64,000 nt of DNA from contig OX424560.1 in the NCBI GenBank assembly GCA_949152475.1, positions 62,001 through 126,000 on the forward strand, given 5' to 3'. A model generated the notes under the pieces. That model ran no database searches, had not been told where the DNA came from, and worked only from the letters and a program-made list of their open reading frames with translations. The DNA is from Terebella lapidaria. Lineage: Eukaryota > Annelida > Polychaeta > Terebellida > Terebellidae. This document shows positions 22,326 to 31,037 of this stretch, one piece after another (position 1 is the first letter of the stretch; each line of letters opens with the position of its first letter). The position numbers were made by a program, and so were the translations under genes.

Positions 22326-22823
22326 CTACGGAAGCGTATTGCTATGAAGTGTGTAAAAATTTGTATCTCGTACGTACGACTTACTAACTCGTATGTACAA
22401 CTTATTAAGTCATACGTACGAGTTAATAAATAACTCGTACGTATGACTTAATAAGTTGTACATACGAGATATAAGTCATACGTACGAGATTTTTTACACA
22501 CTTGATAACAATACTTTTCACTACGGAAGCATATTGTTATCAAGTGCGTAAAATTTATTATCTCGTACGTATGAGTTATATCTCATACATACGACTTATT
22601 AAGTCGTATGTACGACTTATTAACTCATATGTACGACTTAATAACTCATACGTATGACTTAGTATCTCATAAGTACGACTTACTAACTCGTACGTAGGAG
22701 TTATTAAGTCGTAAGTACGAGTAATTAAGTCGTAAGTACGGGTTATTAGGTTGTACTACGAGATATAAGTCGTACATACGAGATAATATTTTTTACACCC
22801 TTGATAGCAATACGCTTCCGTAG
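22326..22823. mobile_element. Compound palindromic MITE-like element, TACGTA-core type
   Basis: Starts CTACGGAAGCGTATTGCTAT and ends in the inverted form ATAGCAATACGCTTCCGTAG. A second start (CTACGGAAGCATATTGTTAT) at 22521 shows that two related units stand side by side, 22326-22515 and 22521-22823. The interior consists of about 20-bp words such as TCTCGTACGTACGACTTA in both orientations, so each half can fold back. TA flanks both outer ends if the terminus is taken as CGGAAGC, which would suit a TA-target (Tc1/mariner-like) non-autonomous element. No protein is encoded. Confidence 0.7.
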
Positions 22824-23090
22824 AAAACTACCTTAATCCAGGAGTCACACTCTCTCGGGTGTCAATATTACAGAACTTTTTATGACTAGACCCCAACTTC
22901 CGGCAAAGCAGTTTCATATCACTTGTTGGACGATATAGCCTTTTCAGTGAAATCATACCAATCTTTCCGTTTGGCACCTTAACGCACGTGGGTCGATATC
23001 TGTACCGGCTCTGAGTGCAGTTTGGTGGAAGTCTTTTTATGATATTTGAGGGAAATTACAAATTTGAAAGTTTCGTGTGTGTTTGCTACA
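22824..23090. other. Short intergenic gap, nothing recognised
   Basis: Ordinary sequence between the compound palindrome and the hAT-type element, with no motif recognised. Confidence 0.4.
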
Positions 23091-23098
23091 GTTGGGTG

Positions 23099-25261
23099 CA
23101 GACCTGGGGTAATCGTAATCATCAATCGTAATCGAACCCCTGATTACGATTACGATTACATAATCATAATCGTAATCGATTACATTTGAAAATTTCATAA
23201 TGTAATCGTAATCGTAATCGAATACATGGTAAAAGTAATCGTAATCATGATTACTTTACATGATATCATCAATTGAAATATGAGAAAAAAATTTGTGTAT
23301 TCGTGAAAGTTAAGAATTAAGGCATGACATAGGGGACATGTATAATATTGTGTTGCTTTTCACTCATTGAATCCACACATGTCATTATAATAAAAAAAGG
23401 ACTTTACAACCTCTTATTATATGACTCAATAAACTACACAGATTTTCTGCTCCATGTACAAGTGTGTTTACCAAATTATGGACACATGTATGCCCAAGTT
23501 ATCACTACTAGTAAATGAAATTTTTGACCAGTTGACCACTGTGTTACATAGATACTCGGTTTGCATTGACTGCAGGAGGTATTTCTGAATTAGATATCAC
23601 TTGTGTTACAATGTTGTATCTGGACATCAAAGAGCCCTCCGGGTGGTCGTGTACAAATCACCTTCCGCAAGCAGAGATAGGAATCAACACTTGACAATCA
23701 CAGGGTGTTCGGCTGCCTCTCTTGATTATTCCAGTACCGCCCGCTCCTCCCCGCCGCCTTCATATCCACCCCCCCCCCCCAATCTCTCCCTCCGACACCG
23801 CATTCGATCGGCTCCCACTCCTCACCTACGGAAGCGTATTAGGGTCACATGAGTTCTTTTTTCAATTCAATTTGTCGACTCAAATCGAGATAATATCTCG
23901 ATAAATCGACTTATTATCTCGATAAATCGACTTATTATCTCGATAAATCGAGATATTATCTCGATAAATCGAGTTATTCATCTCGATAAATCGACTTAAT
24001 TATCTCGATAAATCGACTTAATATCTCGATAAATCGAAATATTATCTCGATAAATCGACTTATTATCTCGATAAATCGAGATATTATCTCGATAAATCGA
24101 GTTAGTTATCTCGATAAATCGAGTTATTATCGCGATAAATCGAGATAATTAAGTCGATTTATCGAGATTCTATCTCGATAAATCGACTTATTATCTCGAT
24201 AAATCGAGTTAGTTATCTCGATAAATCGACTTAATTATCTCGATAAATCGGCTCATGTCCTGGGCATTTAAAGTATAAGTAAAATGGAAATATGTAATGT
24301 AAAATAATTTCTAAAAAACAAAACAATTATACCATTTTCATTCACGAACATGTTGCATCTTTCTAAGAGATAGTGATATAGGAACTTCACTATAGTATTT
24401 AATTCGGTAGTATGGTCTGTATTATTCAATATTTAATGTTGTAATGGTCGAAACATATTTCCGTTTTTACTTGAACTTTAAATGCCCAGGACATAAGTCG
24501 ATTTATCGAGATAATAACTCGATTTATCGAGAAAACTAACTCGATTTATCGAGATAATATCTCGATTTATCGAGATAATAAGTCGATTTATCGAGATAAT
24601 AAGTCGATTTATCGAGATAATATCTCGATTTATCGAGATAATTAACTCGATTTATTGTGATAAATAATTTGATTTATCGAGATAATATATCGATTTATCG
24701 AGATAATAAGTCGATTTATCGAGATATTATCAGGATTTATCGACATAATAAGTCGACAAATTGAATTAAAAAAAACTCATGTGGCCCTAATACGCTTCCG
24801 TAGTAAACGCGAAAAATCACCCAACAAATGAAAGTCTGTTGTGTTTGTTGTTATTAGTATCCTAGCTGTACTATGATCTCAGTGTCATAACATACGATGA
24901 AAATGGCGTATGGTTCCAGGGTCGGCTTCAGTCTTGCTATATTACAACAGCTTTTGTTTTGAGAATATTTTCACAACAAGTATATCAAAGCAATTCCTCA
25001 AAAATATTTCTTACTCTGATAGTTTTCTCTTGATGGTTCATTTTTCCTCAAGCACTAGTTAGCGGTGACACCTACTTGTGGTTTCAATCTACATCTAATA
25101 TGGAAGTGTCATCATGAGTGTAATCATGATTACAATGGATAAGTAATCGTAATTGTAATCGATTACATCTATATTTGCCTGTAATCGTAATCGTAATTTA
25201 ATCATCAAATTTGTGAGTAATCGTAATTGATTACATTGACCCTGTAATCGCCCCATGTCTG
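23099..25261. mobile_element. hAT-type non-autonomous DNA transposon with 8-bp target duplication
   Basis: Ends are CAGACCTGGGGTAATCGTAA on the left and, inverted on the right, CAGACATGGGGCGATTACAG. GTTGGGTG occurs immediately outside both ends (23091-23098 and 25262-25269), a perfect 8-bp duplication diagnostic of hAT insertion. Subterminal regions are rich in TAATCG/CGATTA words (23105-23250 and 25115-25250). No transposase is visible. The middle is occupied by a separate palindromic element at 23826-24803. Confidence 0.85.
23826..24803. mobile_element. ~980-bp palindromic element, ATAAAT-core type, nested in the hAT element
   Basis: Terminal inverted repeats of more than 45 bp begin CTACGGAAGCGTATTAGGG and continue through ACATGAG and AATTCAATTTGTCGAC. 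The left arm (about 23875-24250) has some 19 words of the type TATCTCGATAAATCGACTTA. The right arm (about 24493-24765) has some 14 words in the opposite orientation. The centre also pairs: CCTGGGCATTTAAAGT at 24258 against ACTTTAAATGCCCAGG at 24475. The whole element could therefore form one long hairpin with a small loop near 24300-24440. It is flanked by TA if termini are set at CGGAAGC. No coding capacity. Confidence 0.8.
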
Positions 25262-25344
25262 GTTGGGTGTAGTTGTGAGATTGTTAACGGCTCACAAAAC
25301 AGATATTTGTAGCACAGTATAATATGGATGTGAATAGCTGGTGT

Positions 25345-25487
25345 ACAAATGTAAAACAAATATTCAGTTTGATAAATATGGAGGATACTTATAAATATAA
25401 AAAGCTGTGTAACCTTGATTTATGTGAAAAGAAATTGTACCACCTATCTGAAATTGAATGGAAAAAAAACAGTGTTGTCTAAACCTA
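25345..25487 (+). mobile_element. LINE fragment, left side of the gypsy insertion
   Basis: Reads MEDTYKYKKLCNLDLCEKKL then YHLSEIEWKKN near an A run. It then lines up, across the gypsy element, with the KPKLRSYVKFK region starting at 37837. The frame changes near the A run at 25472-25479. It is the upstream half of the same decayed LINE open frame. The left limit is uncertain. Confidence 0.55.
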
Positions 25488-26757
25488 TGTAACGGGTTTG
25501 AACCCTTCTGTGACGTCTTGATGAACCGATTTTCTAGGGAGGTGGGTGAGTTGTTGTTTAACCGGAGCTGAAACGGTAAAACTCCGGGAAACTGCTACTG
25601 TTGTACGGTTGAACTCCGGCTAGAAGTCTCTAAGGTTGGTAGCGTGGTCTGGAATGGACCTCTTAACCGTTGCCCGACTGCTAATCTGCAACTGCACCTG
25701 TAAAGTAAGGATCCGGAGGCGTTTCCGTCTCCGGGTACTGCAACTGCTCCGTCGGGAAACCGCTTTACTGCAACAGCTCCGTCGTTTTCCGTCTTACTGC
25801 AAACTGCGACTGCGCCTGGAATAAAGAATCCGGGAACGTTGCCGTTTCCGAATACTGCAACCGCTCTGCCAGGTTCTGCCTCTGCAACTCCGTCGTCCGG
25901 TACCGCCTCTGCAACTGCTTCGTCGTTCCCGTCTCTGCAACTGCTCCGTCCGATACCGCCTCCGTAGTTGCTCCGTTGATTTCCACCTCCGTCTCCGTCT
26001 CCGACTCCTTCCTCGGTGATCTGGGTTCTTAGATCACCCTAAGACGTCGTTACAACTTGGTCTTAACCGACTGTGGTCTTATCTCCCTTTACTCCGTATA
26101 ACTGTCTTTTCCGGGAAACTAACTTTATTATAACTTCCAGTTCCCTAATGAACACGGAAAAACAACTCGGTTGAAGTTTTCATGTTTATTTTCCAAGTTC
26201 ACAGTCGGAAGACTTAACTGCTATCATCTGGATGACTCTATCCGGAACAAGGGAGTACTCTGCTATGGGAGAAGGGGTCTGCACAGGTCGACGTCAGGAC
26301 ACCAACTCCGCCGTCCGCTGTGAAGCGGGGGCTTTTATAGACCTGAGACCCACGTCACGTGACCAACCTATTGTGACGTCATAGTCCGCCAAAACACTGA
26401 TATTTTCCGGATTTCTAAAAACACTCTAGAACCAATCAGTGGCTGACACGTCACCTTTTAAACCGAAAACGAGGCTGATCACATGACCTTCCGGAAATAA
26501 CGTCATTACGTTTTTGTACTCCATTGTTCCGGCTCCGTGTCCGGTTCCGTCTCCGTCTCCGGATCCGTCTCCGGCTTTACCAACATCATAAATTACTAAG
26601 TTCCGAGACGGAAAACCTTTAAAACATTAACAATACGGAACCGTATGAACCTTTAAACACATATACCCCCTAATAAACGGTTATTTAACCATAATATCAC
26701 AAAACACTAACATAAATACCTAGGGGAAACCTTTGGGTACGCCCCAAAACCGTTACA
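25488..26757 (-). repeat. 3' LTR of gypsy copy 1
   Basis: 1270 bp, TGTAAC...GTTACA, nearly identical to the LTR at 36567-37836. Contains the same TATA, E-box palindrome and CRE cluster (26332-26381) and the AATAAA at 26185-26190 on the - strand. Confidence 0.95.
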
Positions 26758-26770
26758 CTCCCCCTTCCTT
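26758..26770 (-). other. Polypurine tract of gypsy copy 1
   Basis: On the - strand AAGGAAGGGGGAG directly precedes the 3' LTR, the usual place for plus-strand priming. Confidence 0.75.
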
Positions 26771-26863
26771 AGACTCTGTTCGTCCCGAACAGAACAATAT
26801 CACATATATACAAATTGTCAACCGTTAAACTGTCCGTAAAATCAAACACAACTTGTCTCCGTG

Positions 26864-26912
26864 ATCCGGGTACTGGTATCTCTTAACTAGTTTACCGTCA
26901 CTGTACCCGGAT
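26864..26912 (-). promoter_or_regulatory. Conserved RNA hairpin upstream of the polypurine tract
   Basis: ATCCGGGTAC at 26864-26873 pairs with GTACCCGGAT at 26903-26912, and adjacent TGGTA with TACCGTCA extends the stem. The same structure is kept in the older copy 2 at 49811-49859. By position it recalls RNA export or packaging elements of retroelements; that role is inference. Confidence 0.5.
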
Positions 26913-27032
26913 ATCTTGCTTGTTCCGTTTCCCACTTTTTAACTCTTAATTATACTAGAATCCGGGAAACGGTTCTTCTTTCTTCTCCTTGCGCCGACTT
27001 GACTTGCGACGACTTGCGACGACTTGCGACGA

Positions 27033-28880
27033 CTACTGCCCACCAGTATCACGGCGCGAACTGCTCCCCGACGGCGGACGCGGTGGAAAGGTCTGTGGTA
27101 CCAACGGTCGTCCGAAGCTTGTCCCTCTGGCATCAACCGGGAGAAGATCCGGATCATGGAGGCTCCACTGGGGCGGGACGTAGAACCCATTCCTGAGGCG
27201 TTCGTCTCGGATGGACCAATCTGGAATCCGGACGATCTGACGGGTCGGGACGAGACCAAACGGTGACTCTCTCTGCTCCATGATCTCTACGTAGACGCCG
27301 GAGTCTCTCATCTCGGCTGGCCCCCACTGCTCCGGTCCCCAACGTACTGCATAGTATCTGGCGTGCTCCGGGACTGCGGGCGCAAAGACGGAAGCGCTCC
27401 GTCCCCCAATATTCACCGGGAAACAATGTGACGGACACGGTTGAGTTGAAGGACCGCCAAACGGGTAGAATGTGTAGGGTGGACTCTGGGTTGGTGCTCG
27501 GACTTGGCTCCTTCCGGACCGCTCACTGGAAGACTGTCGAGGTCGGGTTTCCACCGGAGACAGGATTCCGGGTGTAGCTCTGGCTTGATCTACCAGGATA
27601 CTCCTCCGGGCTCTCTGCACGTCCGCATGGCTTCGTTCAGACGCGGAAGACTCTATTCCGTCATCCCTAGCCGCTGAACTGGTTCTGCTTCCGGCTACTG
27701 CTTGAATGGTTGCCGGCAAAGTTCGCTCCGTGGATCCTCGGGTCTCCGTCTCACTGCCAGCTCTGCTCCGGTTTCCGCCTTCCGTTTTGGTCTCCGGTCT
27801 GCCTCCCGATCTGCCAATGGGTCTGCTGTCCGCTCGGCTATCTGCTCTGCTATCTGCTCTATCTGCTCTGCTATCGGCTCGGCTATCTGCTCGGCCGCTG
27901 GATCTGATTTCTGCTCCGCCTCCGGGCCGGACAATCACACTGCTCACTGCTCTGCCACTGCTAGTTGTTCTCGGAGGTGGACTCCGGAAAAGGTCTTCCT
28001 CATCGTCTCGGCTCTGCATTTCCGCAATGTCCGCCACTCCCACTTCTGCCGTTGCTCCGCTGGAACCTTCCTCCAACAGCCGGAACTTGTAGTCATACAC
28101 CCCCTTGCCTTTTCCTTTGACGCTGCCTCCGGAAGACTTGGGTGGGGTGTGTCGTTTCTCCTCTCGACCACGTTCTCCGCCTCGGTCCTTGGCTCGCTCC
28201 GGGCTCTCCTTCCTATATTCTCGGCGTTGATGGCGTCCGGAATTTTCCGGCGAACGGCTGCGACTCCGCTTCTTTCCGCGGTCTCGATCTGCTCCGGTAC
28301 CTCGAGATGGGTCAGGGCTGTTTTTCCGGGAGGTGTTCCGGGAAGAACTCCGGGTCACAGGCGGCTTAACCGGCTTCGGGTCTCCTGGTTCTTGCAACTC
28401 GTCTTCACTTGCCATGATTTTCAGCTCCGCTTCCTCTTCCGAACTGCTCTCCGCCTCCGTGGACGAAACGTCGGCTGCTAGTGCGGCCACCGACTGGGTA
28501 CCGGAACGGTACCGGGTCCGAGACGAAACCGAACCTCCCGACTCCGACTCCGTATCCGACAACTGGTCATGCCGTGTTACCGGCTTCTTGCTTTTCCGTG
28601 GGGTCATCTTGGACCGGAGGCTTTTCTCCTCAAACTGCTCTCTGCCCACCCTCAGTCGAATCGGGTTTGCGTCCATTGCGTGCCGGGACTGCAGATGCTT
28701 CTGTGTTCCCTCTTTCCGTCTGCTCCAATGGTCACACTGCGGACAGGCGAAGACGGTGACTTCACTTGTGTGCTGCTCCGTGACATGCCGGAGCAACGTG
28801 TGCTTGCTCTTGAACTCTAGGTTGCAGTCTCCACACCGGTGAGGGCGGGGCTTGCGGGGTGTTGTCTTCACTTTCGGCAT
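27033..28880 (-). CDS. Gypsy copy 1 ORF4: two C2H2 zinc fingers plus RS-rich region
   Basis: 615-residue accessory protein of the retrotransposon, not part of standard gag-pol. Two adjacent classical C2H2 fingers lie at about residues 16-61 (CGDCNLEF...LLRHVTEQH and CPQCDHWS...KHLQSRH, each C-x2-C-x12-H-x4-H). A basic Ser/Arg-rich middle follows, with RSRSRSPE and a run of SRAD units that varies in number between copies. The C-terminal part (from about residue 490) is better conserved, with WGPEQWGPAEMRDSGVYVEI. The ATG lies about 75 nt behind a TATA-type promoter. DNA or RNA binding is suggested by the fingers; its role in the element is unknown to me. A homologue exists in copy 2. Confidence 0.8.
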   Translation of the reverse strand: MPKVKTTPRKPRPHRCGDCNLEFKSKHTLLRHVTEQHTSEVTVFACPQCDHWSRRKEGTQKHLQSRHAMDANPIRLRVGREQFEEKSLRSKMTPRKSKKPVTRHDQLSDTESESGGSVSSRTRYRSGTQSVAALAADVSSTEAESSSEEEAELKIMASEDELQEPGDPKPVKPPVTRSSSRNTSRKNSPDPSRGTGADRDRGKKRSRSRSPENSGRHQRREYRKESPERAKDRGGERGREEKRHTPPKSSGGSVKGKGKGVYDYKFRLLEEGSSGATAEVGVADIAEMQSRDDEEDLFRSPPPRTTSSGRAVSSVIVRPGGGAEIRSSGRADSRADSRADRADSRADSRADSRPIGRSGGRPETKTEGGNRSRAGSETETRGSTERTLPATIQAVAGSRTSSAARDDGIESSASERSHADVQRARRSILVDQARATPGILSPVETRPRQSSSERSGRSQVRAPTQSPPYTFYPFGGPSTQPCPSHCFPVNIGGRSASVFAPAVPEHARYYAVRWGPEQWGPAEMRDSGVYVEIMEQRESPFGLVPTRQIVRIPDWSIRDERLRNGFYVPPQWSLHDPDLLPVDARGTSFGRPLVPQTFPPRPPSGSSSRRDTGGQ

Positions 28881-28957
28881 TCTGATTCTCTGCTTTGTAT
28901 CGATGTTGACTCATCTACAGCAAACTGCCTTCTGCATCCGGTAACAGCTAACTGCCC

Positions 28958-29008
28958 CTTTTATAGTCTCTGGAAGTCACGTGACTGGCTTATCTGCTTG
29001 ATGATTGG
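28958..29008 (-). promoter_or_regulatory. Internal promoter before gypsy ORF4
   Basis: On the - strand: a CCAAT box (GCCAATCA, complement of GATTGG at 29003-29008), the palindrome GTCACGTGAC at 28976-28985, then TATAAAAG at 28958-28965, about 80 nt before the ATG at 28880. Conserved in copy 2 (51905-51955). Promoter activity is inferred. Confidence 0.65.
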
Positions 29009-29055
29009 CTGCTCAGCAAACTGCAACTCCTCCTGGTGGTCTTCTTGGATAAATA

Positions 29056-29097
<42 letters not shown>

Positions 29098-29197
29098 CCC
29101 GTGTTGTTGCTGCTAACTGCCACCGCTTCTTCCGTCTCCGCCAAACTGCCAACCGCCTCCGTCAACCGCTATACTGCCAACCGCCTCCGTCTACTTT

Positions 29198-29974
29198 TCA
29201 CACTGCCTTTGCTTCCGTCCAGGAGTCCTCCTCTGCCGTCTCATACTCCGACTCATCCGTCTCCGGCTCCGAAGTGGGAGAAGGTGGTCGATATTCCCAC
29301 ACCCGGATCTCTGCCTCCCAGTCTTCCACCGGCTGATCTTCTTCTTCGGGTTTCTCTGCTTGATCCGGCATAACTGCTCTGTCCGCCTCTGCAATCAGCT
29401 CCATCTCCTGATCCCAGCTTTCCGGAGGAGCGTCGTCGGCGGCCCGGAGACAGCCTTGTGGATCCGGAACCCATTCCGGGAGATCTAACTGCTCCGGTTG
29501 TCCGATGGGGGCGGCTGCTCCGGCATCCCAGTCAGGGCCAAACGGAAGCTGGTCCGCATAAGTTCCCGGAACGGTATTCTCCCTTGGTGACCGGGTGCAG
29601 TATCGCCGGAAACGCTTATGCCGGGACTGCGTTGCTGTTCCCCGCCAGGCCGAATCAAAGGTTCCCACATGGTTGAGGGTGGCCTCGTCCTGAGGAGGAC
29701 GGTTTCCGGAAGGGTACTTCCACCCGTGCATCTCCCGGAGATGCCTCCTAAGGTCGTTCGCCCGGTTGGCATAGAAGGCACACAAACAGCAATGAAATCT
29801 CTGGGCTGGGCACACATGCCGTCTCCGGTCCCTCGCACTCTCAAACATCCGGTCACACCGCTTACACAGCCGGCTATAATCCAGTGGCAGCCGGCTATAA
29901 TCCGGTGGCTGCGGGGTTGCCCAATCTCTGCTCCGGTTGCGATCTTGTCTATCAAGGAACGCCGAGTAGGCCAT
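29198..29974 (-). CDS. Gypsy copy 1 ORF3: zinc-finger protein with acidic tail
   Basis: 258-residue accessory protein. A C2HC-like finger (CKRCDRMFESARDRRRHVC) is followed by a classical C2H2 finger (CCLCAFYANRANDLRRHLRE plus MH), residues about 37-85. The C-terminal half is strongly acidic (repeated E/D, WEAEIRVWEYRPPSPTSEPE) and could act as an activation or interaction region. It starts with a real ATG about 245 nt behind a TATA promoter. Its fingers differ from those of ORF4 in sequence but share the two-finger plan. A homologue exists in copy 2. Not recognised as any standard retroelement protein; not an envelope. Confidence 0.75.
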   Translation of the reverse strand: MAYSAFLDRQDRNRSRDWATPQPPDYSRLPLDYSRLCKRCDRMFESARDRRRHVCPAQRFHCCLCAFYANRANDLRRHLREMHGWKYPSGNRPPQDEATLNHVGTFDSAWRGTATQSRHKRFRRYCTRSPRENTVPGTYADQLPFGPDWDAGAAAPIGQPEQLDLPEWVPDPQGCLRAADDAPPESWDQEMELIAEADRAVMPDQAEKPEEEDQPVEDWEAEIRVWEYRPPSPTSEPETDESEYETAEEDSWTEAKAV

Positions 29975-30218
29975 TCCGGAAGACCGGGAAACTGAAATTG
30001 TCGATCTACTGCACCGCTTTTACTGCACCGCTTCTGCGCCGCCTCTGCACCGCTTCTCCGGACTGGTGGTCTTCCGGGAAACACTTAGTCGTTTTTCACT
30101 GCAAAATCTGTTGCTACCGGAAAATGCTGGACTTGATTCGATTCCGCCAAACTTTGTCTGCGATGTGCACAGCTCGAGGTCTGCTCTCCAACTGCTGTCA
30201 GAGCCCGATTTCAAGGCC

Positions 30219-30288
30219 CTTATATACCCTTTCTGCTCACGTGATTTGAAAAGCTCCATGCTGATTGGCTGCCTCAGGAGTGACGTCA
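30219..30288 (-). promoter_or_regulatory. Internal promoter before gypsy ORF3
   Basis: On the - strand: CRE palindrome TGACGTCA (30281-30288), CCAAT box (complement of GATTGG at 30263-30268), E-box CACGTG (30238-30243) and TATATAAGG (about 30219-30227). The order and spacing match the LTR promoter and the ORF4 promoter. Conserved in copy 2 at 53166-53234. Confidence 0.65.
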
Positions 30289-30289
30289 C

Positions 30290-31037
30290 AATTATGCAAA
30301 AACTCAACCGTTAACCGAGAGGTGTCCGTCTCCGGCTCAACCGGCTTCTCCGGGTTTTTCCGGCTCCCTTTCAACTGCTTCTCCGAGCGAAGTATCTGCA
30401 ATTTTGAAGTATCTCTGCCATCAGGAGGGTTGAATAGAGTCTCAGCCAGTTGAATCTGCCTCTCAGACGAACATCTAGACTGCAAGTTGGGCGTTTCCGC
30501 CATCTGTACTGCTTCGTCAACTGCATATCTGCTCACTGATATTACTGCTTGTCGACACTGGAAACTGCATACATTCTTGTCCAGAAGGAGGGCCCTTCCT
30601 ATCTGGAATGATGTTTCACCGCTTCTGTCGATCTGCAGCCGGTTTGCTGTCTCTGCTAAGTGGAAACTCCGGTTGGATGTCTACAGCCGGAAAACTTTTC
30701 CGTCTTAATTCTCTGAATACGGAAGACGTGTAGCTGCTTCTCTGGAGATACTAGACCGCTAACCCAGGTTCTTCTGGACCCCTGGCCGCTACCCTGGACT
30801 GGTTGACTATGTGCTCAACCCAGTCAGAACCTCTAGGATGTCTCTATCCGGTCTCTGCACCGCTTTCCGCTCTGCTTCCTTTCTCCGCCCTGTTTCCGGA
30901 ACCAGCACTTGCTCACTGCTCCGACTTCTTGCGGTCGCTCTCTGCCGGAACTCAACGTTTTACCAGGGTCTCAGCTATCTCCTTCTCCTGCTCTACAGCT
31001 CACTCCGTCTTCTAATATTTCTGCGTCCTCTGCGGCT
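30290..31037 (-). other. Gypsy copy 1 non-coding spacer between pol and ORF3
   Basis: About 750 bp with no convincing open frame on the element strand. It is well conserved with copy 2 (53235-53959), so it may hold RNA or regulatory function. Short frames on either strand look like shadows. Confidence 0.5.

Noticed and set aside
25636-25986. Open frames inside the gypsy LTR
   Set aside because: Short, duplicated in both LTRs as expected, without domain content or position suitable for an element gene.
27702-28842. Long + strand open frames (259 and 169 residues) opposite ORF4
   Set aside because: They mirror the Arg/Ser-rich codon pattern of ORF4 on the other strand, have no recognisable domain, and are broken or absent in copy 2.
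29056-29098. Long T run as a sign of a LINE or processed insertion
   Set aside because: The same place in copy 2 has a short T-rich stretch in matching context, so it is a homopolymer expansion.
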